From Lachnospiraceae bacterium (GTDB taxonomy: Bacteria > Bacillota > Clostridia > Lachnospirales > Lachnospiraceae), in contig JAFYDQ010000073.1 in NCBI GenBank assembly GCA_017544705.1, forward strand, positions 1-39,559: a DNA stretch of 39,559 nt, in the 5' to 3' direction. Below the pieces are notes generated by a model. It saw only the letters and a program-made list of their open reading frames with translations, did not search any database and was not told the DNA's origin. Position numbers and translations under genes: made by a program. Numbering within the stretch: the stretch's first letter is position 1; each line of letters begins with the position of its first letter. Of the stretch, positions 1-7,521 are shown piece after piece.

Positions 1-811
1 GCTGATAGTTCTCAAGACTCACGTCATCCTTGGTAAATGCGTAGAAATCGGTCACGTCGGGATTCAGATGAAAAGTCGGAGCCGGAAACGGCTCTCTTTT
101 TATAAGTTCACGGATGATCGGCACATGACGGTCATAAATGTGCGCATCCGCGATCACATGCACGAATTCCCCGACATTCATGTTGCTGACCTGTGCAAAC
201 ATATGCGTCAAAACCGCATACTGCACCACATTCCAGTTATTGGCTGCAAGTACATCCTGCGATCTCTGGTTTAAGATCGTATTCAGGGTCAGCTTATCTT
301 CGCCCGGGCGCTGCGTCACATTAAATGTCATGCTGTAGGCGCAGGGATAGAGATTCATTTCATGCAGATCCTGATGGACATAGATATTGGTCATGATCCG
401 TCTGGAAAACGGATTGTTCTTAAGGTCATACAGTACTCTGTCGACCTGATCCATCATACCTTCCGGATACTGGTGTTTCACGCTCATCTGATAGCCGTAG
501 GCCTTGCCGATGGAGCCGTCCTCATCCGCCCATTCATCCCAGATATGACTGGAGAGATCATGGATGTTGTTGGACTTCTTCTGCCAGATCCACAGCAGCT
601 CATCGGTCGCGGATTTCAGCGCCGTACGCCTGAGTGTGATGATCGGAAATTCCTTCCGCAGGTCATAACGGTTGACCACACAGAATTTCTTGATCGTATA
701 AGCACTGGTTCCGTCTTCCCACTTGGGGCGCACCTTTTCGCCCTCCGTGGAACAGCCGTTTTCCAGGATGTCGTTGCACATGTCAATGAATATTTTGTCA
801 GCGTAGCTCAT
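1..811 (-). CDS. thyA: Thymidylate synthase, 3' end cut off by the window edge
   Basis: Makes dTMP from dUMP using methylene-tetrahydrofolate (cytoplasm, DNA precursor supply). The frame opens at an ATG at 811 behind an AAGAGG ribosome site and runs 270 codons to the window edge without a stop. Sequence seen: the active-site cysteine in LYPCAYSMTFNV (about residue 157), the downstream NQRSQDV nucleotide-binding motif, and near the edge the motif DAHIYDRHVPIIREL. By comparison with the family about 15 residues are missing. It follows the beta-CASP gene on the same strand after a 110-bp hairpin-rich gap. Identification is secure; whether a dihydrofolate reductase follows cannot be seen. Confidence 0.95.
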   Translation of the reverse strand, partial: MSYADKIFIDMCNDILENGCSTEGEKVRPKWEDGTSAYTIKKFCVVNRYDLRKEFPIITLRRTALKSATDELLWIWQKKSNNIHDLSSHIWDEWADEDGSIGKAYGYQMSVKHQYPEGMMDQVDRVLYDLKNNPFSRRIMTNIYVHQDLHEMNLYPCAYSMTFNVTQRPGEDKLTLNTILNQRSQDVLAANNWNVVQYAVLTHMFAQVSNMNVGEFVHVIADAHIYDRHVPIIRELIKREPFPAPTFHLNPDVTDFYAFTKDDVSLENYQ

Positions 812-921
812 GCTTTTACCTCTTCTTTGTCCTACGTATTACGGGAATCCCGGCTCATGCAAATTGCCTTCGGCAATGAGCCGGTGTTACGTAGTACAAA
901 GCGTCCTTCGAACGCTTTATA
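812..921 (-). repeat. Hairpin-dense intergenic palindrome between the beta-CASP gene and thyA
   Basis: In transcript orientation the stop codon of the upstream gene is followed at once by a hairpin with arms AAAGCGT and ACGCTTT. Then comes a larger nested palindrome: outer arms TACGTA, middle arms CCGGCTCAT and ATGAGCCGG, inner GCC/GGC capped by a CCTTCGG-type loop. There is no run of T after it, so it resembles a mobile or RNA-processing palindrome more than an ordinary terminator. It has the same style (CCTTCGG-capped stems directly after a stop codon) as the repeats at 6435, 6513 and 7417 but does not align with them as a copy. Confidence 0.6.
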
Positions 922-2523
922 CTACCTATCCCACTTATCACACAACGCATTGATCTGGTCAGCAAATTTCGCCAGATCCTTGTTCGTGCCGCCCTCGTTA
1001 TGCGCAATGACGGTAAGCAGCCTCTGCCCTGCTGCCATAAGGCGCTCGAAAACGGTCGAGATCGTGCGTTTCTTTTTCGTTGTGATCGGCACACCCACCG
1101 TTTCCACATCGAAGGTATCCGTCACCAGATCGAACTTCGTGCCCGAATACGGTGCATAGGCATCGAGCGCATATTCCGTATGCAGGTATTCCGCAAATTC
1201 ATCGGTGACCTGATCATCGCCGTGAACGACGAAGACGCGGGTGATATCACTCTTAAAGCCTCTTACCCAATCCGTCAGGCCCGCCTTGTCGGCGTGTCCG
1301 CTAAGGCCCTTCAGCGTCATGATCCTGGCCCTGACTTCGATCGTCTCACCAAAGAGCTTCACTTCCTGCGCGCCCTCCACGATGGATCGTCCGAGCGTTC
1401 CGACCGCCTGATAGCCGACGAACAGGATCGTACATTCCTCTCTCCAGAGATTATGCTTTAAATGATGTCTGATACGGCCTGCTTCACACATACCCGATGC
1501 AGACAAAATCACCTTCGGGGTGTTACTGAAGTTGATCGCTTTACTTTCTTCACTCGTGATCGACAGATTCAGTCCCGGGAATGTGATCGGGTTGATCCCC
1601 TGTTTTACAAGCTCCAGCGCTTCCTCGGCAAAGCACTCGTAAATGTTTTTATTAAAGATCGTCGTCGCTTCCACGGCCAACGGGCTGTCCACGTATACTT
1701 CGAAATCCGGGCAGACCGTTACGAGCTTTTCCGCCTTGATCTGCCGCAGGAAATAGAGCATCTCCTGCGTGCGGCCGACCGCAAAGCTCGGAATCACGAC
1801 ATTGCCGCCCTTGGCAAAGGTCTCATTCAGAATGGCGGCTAATTCCGTCACATAATTTAAACGCTTTCCGTCATGCATCCGGTTGCCGTACGTGGATTCG
1901 ATGACCAGATAATCCGTTTCTTCCACATAAGCCGGATTCTTGATGAGCGGCATATTCTGGTTGCCGATATCACCGGAGAAGGTGATCTTTCTCTTTTCAC
2001 CTTCTTCATCGATCCAGACCTCGATCGCAGAGGAACCGAGCAGATGCCCGACATCCGTAAAGCGGATCTGAATGCCTTCGCAGACATCGATGACCGTATT
2101 GTAATGGCAGGGTACCAGGCGTTTGATCGTACCGTCCGCATCTTCCATGTTATAGAGCGGAACGAATTCCTCGACCTGCGCGGAACGCTTCGCCTTCCGG
2201 TTACGCCACTCTGCTTCCTGCATCTGGATGTGCGCACTGTCTCGAAGCATGATCGAGCAGAGATCCGCGGTTGCATCCGTCGCAAAAATCGAACCCCGGA
2301 AACCTTTAGAATAAATATAGGGAAGCTTTCCGGAATGGTCGATGTGCGCATGCGTCAGGAATCCGTAATCGACCATGGATGCCTCGATCGGCAGATCCAC
2401 ATTCTCATAAATGTCCTGCCCCTGTTCCATACCGCAATCGATCAGGATGTTTTTGCCGCAGGCCTCCAGATAATGGCAACTGCCGGTCACTTCGTGCGCC
2501 GCACCGATGAAAGTCAGTTTCAT
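922..2523 (-). CDS. Metallo-beta-lactamase / beta-CASP family RNase-like protein
   Basis: 533 residues. It belongs to the CPSF73/RNase J-like superfamily of zinc nucleases acting on RNA in the cytoplasm. Residues 58-63 are the HAHIDH metal motif of the metallo-beta-lactamase fold, which starts at MKLTFIGAAHEVTGS. The beta-CASP insert carries SASGMCEAGRIRHHLKHNLW, and the closing RMMBL-type segment has LSGHADKAGL. About 70 C-terminal residues beyond it are not recognised. The start ATG lies behind GGGAGGGAG. The family assignment is firm. The actual substrate (mRNA decay, 3' processing or DNA) cannot be told from sequence. Confidence 0.88.
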   Translation of the reverse strand: MKLTFIGAAHEVTGSCHYLEACGKNILIDCGMEQGQDIYENVDLPIEASMVDYGFLTHAHIDHSGKLPYIYSKGFRGSIFATDATADLCSIMLRDSAHIQMQEAEWRNRKAKRSAQVEEFVPLYNMEDADGTIKRLVPCHYNTVIDVCEGIQIRFTDVGHLLGSSAIEVWIDEEGEKRKITFSGDIGNQNMPLIKNPAYVEETDYLVIESTYGNRMHDGKRLNYVTELAAILNETFAKGGNVVIPSFAVGRTQEMLYFLRQIKAEKLVTVCPDFEVYVDSPLAVEATTIFNKNIYECFAEEALELVKQGINPITFPGLNLSITSEESKAINFSNTPKVILSASGMCEAGRIRHHLKHNLWREECTILFVGYQAVGTLGRSIVEGAQEVKLFGETIEVRARIMTLKGLSGHADKAGLTDWVRGFKSDITRVFVVHGDDQVTDEFAEYLHTEYALDAYAPYSGTKFDLVTDTFDVETVGVPITTKKKRTISTVFERLMAAGQRLLTVIAHNEGGTNKDLAKFADQINALCDKWDR

Positions 2524-2583
2524 GGATTCACTCCCTCCCCAGAGATGTTAGTTGAATTATGTAAGCCAGTTTTGTAAAAATCA

Positions 2584-3204
2584 CTAGAAGAGACTGCACA
2601 GGTCCTTCGGACAATCAATGATAAAATCAGGTCTTGCGACCATACCGAACCCGTAAGATGCATAGACGATCGGAACGCCAGCATCCATGCACGCATCCGC
2701 ATCCATCTGCGTATCTCCGATATAAACGGGATTGCGCAGCTGATAGCGTTCCGCGATCAGACGGATATTGTCGGCCTTAAAGAGATCCGTGTCACCGGGG
2801 CATAAGTGATCCAAAAAGTATTGCCCAAACCCGGTCTTTTCAAAAAACAGCTCAATGTAGCCGGCCTGACAGTTACTGACAATAAATAACGGATGTTTCT
2901 TTGATAGGTTCGCCAGAGTCTCTTCCAGCTCCGGATAGAGAACACCCGGTGTTTTTTCCAGAAATTCGTGCTCGTAGCGGAAACAGTATGGCGCGAACTT
3001 CTCCTTCACATCCTGCGGCCGGCCCGGCAAAATACGGTCAATAATATCCATCATCGGCAGACCGAACAACTTCTTTAACCGGTCCGCCGTAATAGTAACA
3101 TCCGTTATTCCAAAATCACGGAGCGCCTGGTTCCATGCCTGTTCCACAACCGGCGTGGAATCCCAAAGCGTCCCGTCCACATCGAAGATCAATCCGTCTT
3201 TCAT
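2584..3204 (-). CDS. HAD-superfamily phosphatase (phosphoglycolate-phosphatase-like)
   Basis: 206 residues, a soluble haloacid-dehalogenase-type hydrolase. Motif I is IFDVDGTLWDS, with nucleophile D8 and acid/base D10. Motif II is the serine in FIVSNCQAGY. Motif IV is YIGDTQMDADACMDAG. The helical cap between motifs I and II (about residues 15-80) fits the C1-type cap of Gph/PgmB/pyrophosphatase relatives. The substrate is probably a small phosphate ester but is not determined by sequence. The start at 3204 has only a weak GAGAG site. The gene sits 24 bp after the S1 gene and 60 bp before the beta-CASP gene, so it is probably co-transcribed. Confidence 0.88.
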   Translation of the reverse strand: MKDGLIFDVDGTLWDSTPVVEQAWNQALRDFGITDVTITADRLKKLFGLPMMDIIDRILPGRPQDVKEKFAPYCFRYEHEFLEKTPGVLYPELEETLANLSKKHPLFIVSNCQAGYIELFFEKTGFGQYFLDHLCPGDTDLFKADNIRLIAERYQLRNPVYIGDTQMDADACMDAGVPIVYASYGFGMVARPDFIIDCPKDLCSLF

Positions 3205-3228
3205 AAGTATGCTCTCGTAAAATACATC

Positions 3229-4164
3229 CTACAGTTTAATATTTGCAAACAGGCTGGCAAGGCTGGTCGTTGCTTCGCCCTCATCATGATATTCAAAGGT
3301 TTCCTCGGCATCTGCTTCCACGTTGGTCACTTCCTCGAACTCTTTCATGGATAAGGAAAGTTTGCCGTCCTTAACGTTCAGGAGTTTGACTTTGACTTCC
3401 TGTCCTTCCTTTAAAACTTCGGAAGGATTGTTCAGCCGCTTCTGGGAAATTCTTGAAATATGCAGAAGCCCCGATAAACCGTTCCCCAGATCGATAAAAG
3501 CACCGTAAGGCATGATCGATTCCACACGGCCTTCAAAGATCGTGCCCGGTACCAGACGTGCCTTTCTGGAGTTCAGTTCTTCTTCTTTTCTCTTCTGCTC
3601 AACCTTCTTTGCGGAAAGCACCAGTTTGTTCTTCTCCTGGTCGATCGTGATCACGTTGACATCCAGATCCTTACCGACAAACGTATTTAAGTCCTCCACA
3701 TAGGTTAAGGACAGCTGGGAAGCCGGGATAAAGCCGCGCAGGCCCTCCGCAAATGCGATCACGCCGCCGTTTACCGCGCTGCTTACATGAACATGCAATA
3801 CCGTTTCATTGTCCTTGCATGCTTTCAGTTTTTCCCAGGACAGCATTTGGAACGCCTGTTTCATGGAAAGCACGATATTGCCCTGTCCGTCATCTGTTTT
3901 TACGACCGTACCCTGCACCTCATCGCCTGCATGATAATGCTCGTCAGCGACAAAAGTCGGATCTTCGGTGATCTCCGTAAGCGGGATGACGCCCTGTGCA
4001 TAATACTTTAAGTCCACGTAGATCGCTTCCTCCGTCACGTCAATGACCGTTCCCGTGATGATGTCACCGACCTCGACACGCCGGAAAGACTTCTCCAGAT
4101 CATCCTTGTAGTCGTCCATGCTTTCCGCTTTGACTTCTTCCTGTTTTACTTCTTCCGTACTCAT
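3229..4164 (-). CDS. S1 RNA-binding domain protein (ribosomal protein S1-like)
   Basis: 311 residues with three S1 OB-fold repeats at about 30-105, 118-188 and 205-275. The last is the most canonical (GTIFEGRVESIMPYGAFIDL, then SGLLHISRIS). The N-terminal 25 residues and the C-terminal tail are acidic. It is shorter than the six-repeat proteobacterial S1, as is usual for Firmicute S1-like proteins, which bind mRNA and often the ribosome. The start at 4164 has a good GAAGGAG site 8 nt upstream. It lies between a cell-wall amidase (22 bp upstream) and the HAD gene. The role in translation initiation is inferred from the family. Confidence 0.88.
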   Translation of the reverse strand: MSTEEVKQEEVKAESMDDYKDDLEKSFRRVEVGDIITGTVIDVTEEAIYVDLKYYAQGVIPLTEITEDPTFVADEHYHAGDEVQGTVVKTDDGQGNIVLSMKQAFQMLSWEKLKACKDNETVLHVHVSSAVNGGVIAFAEGLRGFIPASQLSLTYVEDLNTFVGKDLDVNVITIDQEKNKLVLSAKKVEQKRKEEELNSRKARLVPGTIFEGRVESIMPYGAFIDLGNGLSGLLHISRISQKRLNNPSEVLKEGQEVKVKLLNVKDGKLSLSMKEFEEVTNVEADAEETFEYHDEGEATTSLASLFANIKL

Positions 4165-4185
4165 CTCTCATGCTCCTTCGTTTTA

Positions 4186-5610
4186 TTATTTGATATAACG
4201 GTCATACCTGTCAGGCCTTCTCCGCTTTCGTTTACTTCTGGAACTGGTAACCACAGCCATGGCGATCGCCGCGACCAGCATGGAAACGGCTACGACAATG
4301 GCAATGATCATCCCGGCATAATGCTTCTTTCCCGTCTCGTTGATCCCGTCATGATCAACGATTAAACCTGCTGCGCCTTTGGCTTCGGCAAGTGCACCCT
4401 CAAGCGTCCAGGTGGCACCGCTCCCATCCTGCAGCGTGACCTGCGGCATGCTTGTAATGGCCGTTCCGTCACCACCTATGTGGGAAGGATCCCCGGGCAC
4501 CGCATCGGTATCTGCATTGTCTTCTTTGGGCAGAAATTCCGCGGGGATCGTGATCGGTTCCGTATCCGTGAATTTCTCGTAATTGTTATAGACACGCGCG
4601 ACAAACGCGCCGTTGTATCCGTCCGGGACCGTATAGGTGCCCTGCATGGATTCCGCACCGTTTTCCCAGACACTCATCTTCATAAAGCCGTTATCCTCAT
4701 CCTCCGCAAGCGTCTGCGTATTGAGGTCATAGTAGAGCAGCGCGCTGTCAGGCTCCGTCGCGCTGACCGTGTATTTCAGGACACGCGTAGCGGGATCATA
4801 ATGATCGATCGTAACAGACACATTTTCCGGCGGTGTCTGGTCATCATCCACCCGCCCGGTGGGAACGGGTACAGTCAGCTTTGCTTCCACATTGGCCTGT
4901 ACAACGCCCTTTTTGACCCCGAAATAATCGGCGATCGCGGTCGCATCCAGCACGCCCATGTGCCGCCAGGCATCCTCTGTCCCGTACTTGGCAAAATCCG
5001 AATCGATATCCAGATATCCGTGCTCTAAGATGATCGTCGGGATCCCGGCCTCACGACCCATGCGGATAATACCGTAATAATCACCTTTCTTGCCAATCCG
5101 CGTCTTAACACCCTTACTGACGGCCCCGTCCTCAACCCACCAGCTCATGATGGTCTGCGCCAGAGAAACACCCTTGGCATACTCTTCGCCGAAAGCAGAC
5201 GTAAAGATCTCGGAGCCGTAAAAGCGGTGATGTACGCTTGCGTTATAGTGAATGGAGATCAGATAATCCGCGTTAACTGATTTTGCAAAATCAACCCGGT
5301 CCTGCAGTTCCATATGCACATCTTCCGTTCGCGTCATATAGACCGTCAGGTTACCGTACTGCGACAGTTCTTCAACGAGTGCCATCGCGGTGATCAAGTC
5401 GACATCCTTCTCCATGACGCCGTTATAACGGGCGCCGCTGTCGGTTTCCCCTTCCATTCCGGGTCCGCCGTGTCCGGGATCGATCACGATCACGATATTC
5501 TCATAGGCATGGGCAGGACAAGCCAGCATGCAGGACATAAAAACAGCACCAATGCAGATCAGCATCGGCACAATAACGGTTCGCTTGATCGCCTTGCCAT
5601 GCGCCTTCAT
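4186..5610 (-). CDS. Secreted, membrane-anchored N-acetylmuramoyl-L-alanine amidase
   Basis: 474 residues. Cleaves the bond between N-acetylmuramate and the stem peptide (Amidase_3 family). A signal segment covers residues 1-34. The catalytic domain follows: IVIDPGHGGP (zinc ligand H47), GVMEKDVDL (E68), LISIHYNAS (H122) and IILEHGYLDI (catalytic E197). Then come a roughly 200-residue extracellular region and a C-terminal membrane helix (AGMIIAIVVAVSMLVAAIAM) ending in a very basic tail, so the enzyme is tethered to the cell surface. The ATG at 5610 is preferred: AAGGGG lies 6 nt upstream, whereas an in-frame TTG at 5616 abuts that site. Its own promoter lies at 5638-5666. Confidence 0.92.
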   Translation of the reverse strand: MKAHGKAIKRTVIVPMLICIGAVFMSCMLACPAHAYENIVIVIDPGHGGPGMEGETDSGARYNGVMEKDVDLITAMALVEELSQYGNLTVYMTRTEDVHMELQDRVDFAKSVNADYLISIHYNASVHHRFYGSEIFTSAFGEEYAKGVSLAQTIMSWWVEDGAVSKGVKTRIGKKGDYYGIIRMGREAGIPTIILEHGYLDIDSDFAKYGTEDAWRHMGVLDATAIADYFGVKKGVVQANVEAKLTVPVPTGRVDDDQTPPENVSVTIDHYDPATRVLKYTVSATEPDSALLYYDLNTQTLAEDEDNGFMKMSVWENGAESMQGTYTVPDGYNGAFVARVYNNYEKFTDTEPITIPAEFLPKEDNADTDAVPGDPSHIGGDGTAITSMPQVTLQDGSGATWTLEGALAEAKGAAGLIVDHDGINETGKKHYAGMIIAIVVAVSMLVAAIAMAVVTSSRSKRKRRRPDRYDRYIK

Positions 5611-5637
5611 ATACAACCCCTTGTGTTTGCTTTATTT

Positions 5638-5666
5638 ATTATAACAAATTCTAGTGGGGGATACAA
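5638..5666 (-). promoter_or_regulatory. Promoter for the amidase operon
   Basis: On the minus strand a perfect TATAAT (5643-5638) lies 17 bp from a weak TTGTAT -35 (5666-5661). It is back to back with the aquaporin promoter, the two -35 boxes being only 3 bp apart, so the two genes may share control. Confidence 0.6.
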
Positions 5667-5669
5667 CTA

Positions 5670-5698
5670 ATGACAATATGTTGGAAATCATCTATAAT
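5670..5698 (+). promoter_or_regulatory. Promoter for the aquaporin gene
   Basis: ATGACA (5670-5675), a 17-bp spacer, then a perfect TATAAT (5693-5698). The inferred start leaves a leader of about 40 nt before the aquaporin ATG. Confidence 0.75.
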
Positions 5699-5744
5699 AA
5701 AATTGTTTCAATCCATATCAGACCTATCAGAGGGAGGGTTCATC

Positions 5745-6431
5745 ATGAAAAGATATGTAGCGGAATTCATCGGAACAGCCGTACTCGTCTTTATGGGATG
5801 TGGAACGGCAATGCTGGTCGGATGTGACAGCGCATCCGGCGCAGGATATCTCTTGACGGCACTGGCTTTCGGTCTTTCGATCGTTGCCATGGCTTATTGT
5901 GTCGGCAACATCAGCGGCTGCCATATTAACCCGGCCGTATCGCTCGCCGTGTTAATGACCGGCGGCATCAACGTCACCGAATTCATCGGTTATGTGGTCG
6001 CACAGATTTTAGGCGGTTTTGTCGGCAGCGGACTGCTTGCCCTGATCTTCAGCCTCGGCGGCGTCACGGACATGACCGGCGGTTTTGGCTCTAACGGGCT
6101 TGCAGGTGTTAATGGCAATGTTGTTGCAGGACTTCTCGTTGAGATCATCTTAACCTGCATCTTTGTCATGACCATTTTGGGTGTTACTTCCAAAAAGGCA
6201 AATCACGGCTCCTTTGGCGGCCTTGTGATCGGCCTGACGCTGACCTTTGTACATATTCTCGGCATCGGCTTGACCGGTACCAGCGTAAACCCCGCAAGAA
6301 GTATTGCACCTGCGGTATTTGCAGCAATCGGCGGCTACACGGATCCGATCGCAGCACTTTGGATCTTTATCGTAGGTCCCCTGGTTGGTGCAGCTCTTGC
6401 AGCCATCATCTACCGCAGCCTCGAGAAATAA
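5745..6431 (+). CDS. Aquaporin (MIP family, AqpZ-like water channel)
   Basis: 228 residues, six predicted membrane helices. Both half-helix pore motifs are present: HINPAVS after helix 2 and VNPARS after helix 5. The residues matching the AqpZ selectivity filter are Tyr (MAYCVGNISG; Phe in AqpZ), His (TFVHILGIG), Thr (TGTSVNPAR) and the Arg of NPAR. This narrow aromatic/His/Arg filter argues for a water rather than a glycerol channel. The ATG at 5745 has an excellent GAGGGAGGG site; the frame is open further upstream but has no better start. It is one of the few plus-strand genes, with its own promoter, and a palindromic repeat begins right after its stop. Confidence 0.93.
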   Translation: MKRYVAEFIGTAVLVFMGCGTAMLVGCDSASGAGYLLTALAFGLSIVAMAYCVGNISGCHINPAVSLAVLMTGGINVTEFIGYVVAQILGGFVGSGLLALIFSLGGVTDMTGGFGSNGLAGVNGNVVAGLLVEIILTCIFVMTILGVTSKKANHGSFGGLVIGLTLTFVHILGIGLTGTSVNPARSIAPAVFAAIGGYTDPIAALWIFIVGPLVGAALAAIIYRSLEK

Positions 6432-6434
6432 ACC

Positions 6435-6486
6435 CTTGGGGTTTGCCATGTCTCCGAAGGAGCATGGCCTACGGGGTTAGGGGGTC
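6435..6486. repeat. Palindromic element, non-coding copy (partner inside comEC)
   Basis: A 52-bp palindrome starting 3 bp after the aquaporin stop codon. Nested stems: GCCATG/CATGGC, CTCC/GGAG with a GAA loop, outer AACCC/GGGGTT. On the plus strand it is followed by CATTTTT, so it may serve as the aquaporin terminator. Its reverse complement matches 32946-32995 at about 43 of 52 aligned positions, including GTAGGCCATG, TCCTTCGGA and GGCAAACCCCAAG. Confidence 0.8.
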
Positions 6487-6512
6487 ATTTTTCAGAATTC
6501 ATAGTTTAAAAA

Positions 6513-6617
6513 GGGTTGAGCGCAGACTGGTAGTCTGCGCTCAATCCTGCTTCGCAGGACAACTTCCTTCGGAAGCTGCCATATCGTTCCGCAAATGCCC
6601 GACGCATTTGCTTCACT
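6513..6617 (-). repeat. 105-bp palindromic repeat, copy 1; 3' end and terminator of the lipoprotein gene
   Basis: Begins 1 bp after the lipoprotein stop codon (TAG at 6621-6619). In transcript order it holds four hairpins: GCAAATGC/GCATTTGC, CTTCC/GGAAG, CCTGC/GCAGG and a perfect 11-bp stem GAGCGCAGACT/AGTCTGCGCTC. The last is followed by CCCTTTTT and so should terminate transcription. Copy 2 lies at 7417-7521, 904 bp away in the same orientation. The copies differ at 7 of 105 positions, with a 64-bp identical core (6539-6602 and 7443-7506). Confidence 0.88.
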
Positions 6618-6618
6618 T

Positions 6619-7368
6619 CTACTCTATCGACACCGGATCCCAGCCGTAATCCTGAAAAGCCGTGATATCCAAATTGTTATCGGAAACATATTGCCTGATG
6701 AACTCGATCCGCGTCTGTGTGTTGGCCTCGCCCTTTCCGTTATCGGTTCCGTAGAATTGCTCCTCCAAACCGTCGTAACCTTCGCAGAACTTCTTGATAT
6801 CCTTAGCGTACTGCGCACCGTCGCCAGCCACTTCCACGAAATCCTGTGCCTTCAGATGAACGCTTCCGTCTGCTTCATCCTTTTCAAAATGGAACACCGC
6901 CGGCATCTCCCCGCCGCACTGTGTCATCAATACCGTCCCGTCCAGATCATAGCCCATGATCCAGAAATTTCCGATCACTTTGATGTCCGCCGGATTCTTC
7001 TCATCAACAAGCAGTACATGCGGTTCCGGAATGAACACTTCTGCCTCGGCGTACATCGGCGCAATCTCCGTTAACTGGTAATCGATGATCTGTGCCAGAT
7101 ACGGATCAGAGCCCGTGTATTTGTAAGGCGGCAGCCCGGCATTCTCCGCACCGGCATCCGCAGCATCCGCAGCATCCGTCGCAGACGTGTCAGCCTCCGC
7201 ACCCGCATCATCAGTTGCCGCTTCCTCTGCCTGATCAGCCGCATCGTTTGTGACCGCCTCTTCCGCAGCCGGTTCCGCCGTGTTCTCCGGTGCGGCAGTT
7301 TCTTTTGTGCATGCCGTTAAGACCAGCGACGCAAAAATCACGGCCGTTACTAATACTTTTCTTCTCAT
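6619..7368 (-). CDS. Acidic lipoprotein of unknown function
   Basis: 249 residues. Residues 1-20 form a lipoprotein signal with lipobox LTAC; the cysteine would be lipidated and the protein anchored on the outer face of the membrane. About 60 residues of low-complexity Ala/Glu/Asp linker follow, a typical spacer through the wall. The remaining globular part (from about PPYKYTGSDPYLAQIIDYQL to the end) is not recognised. RBS GGAGGAG precedes the ATG. A TATAAT (7415-7410) lies upstream at the edge of the copy 2 repeat but has no matching -35. The gene is flanked by two near-identical 105-bp repeats, so it may have been acquired or duplicated as a unit with one of them. Confidence 0.8.
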   Translation of the reverse strand: MRRKVLVTAVIFASLVLTACTKETAAPENTAEPAAEEAVTNDAADQAEEAATDDAGAEADTSATDAADAADAGAENAGLPPYKYTGSDPYLAQIIDYQLTEIAPMYAEAEVFIPEPHVLLVDEKNPADIKVIGNFWIMGYDLDGTVLMTQCGGEMPAVFHFEKDEADGSVHLKAQDFVEVAGDGAQYAKDIKKFCEGYDGLEEQFYGTDNGKGEANTQTRIEFIRQYVSDNNLDITAFQDYGWDPVSIE

Positions 7369-7416
7369 CTGTTTCTCCTCCTATTGGTTTATCAAACCCA
7401 TGGTATTGTATTATAT

Positions 7417-7521
7417 GGGTCAAGCGCAGATTGGTACTCTGTGCTCAATCCTGCTTCGCAGGACAACTTCCTTCGGAAGCTGCCATATCGTTCCGCAAAT
7501 GCCCGATGCATTTGCTCCACT
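7417..7521 (-). repeat. 105-bp palindromic repeat, copy 2; directly after the ABC exporter stop
   Basis: Overlaps the ABC exporter stop codon (TGA at 7523-7521) by one base and has the same four-hairpin order as copy 1 at 6513. Here the last stem has decayed (AAGCGCAGATT against ACTCTGTGCTC, with mismatches and a wobble) and no T run follows. Read-through into the lipoprotein gene is therefore more likely than at copy 1. Confidence 0.88.

Noticed and set aside
362..1159. A 265-codon open frame on the plus strand opposite thyA and the beta-CASP gene
   Set aside because: It is antisense to two clear genes, has no ribosome site or recognisable domain, and follows from the codon use of the minus-strand genes.
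6513..7521. Composite transposon made of the two 105-bp repeats and the lipoprotein gene
   Set aside because: No transposase, no target duplication and no terminal inverted ends; the repeats behave like 3'-end modules.
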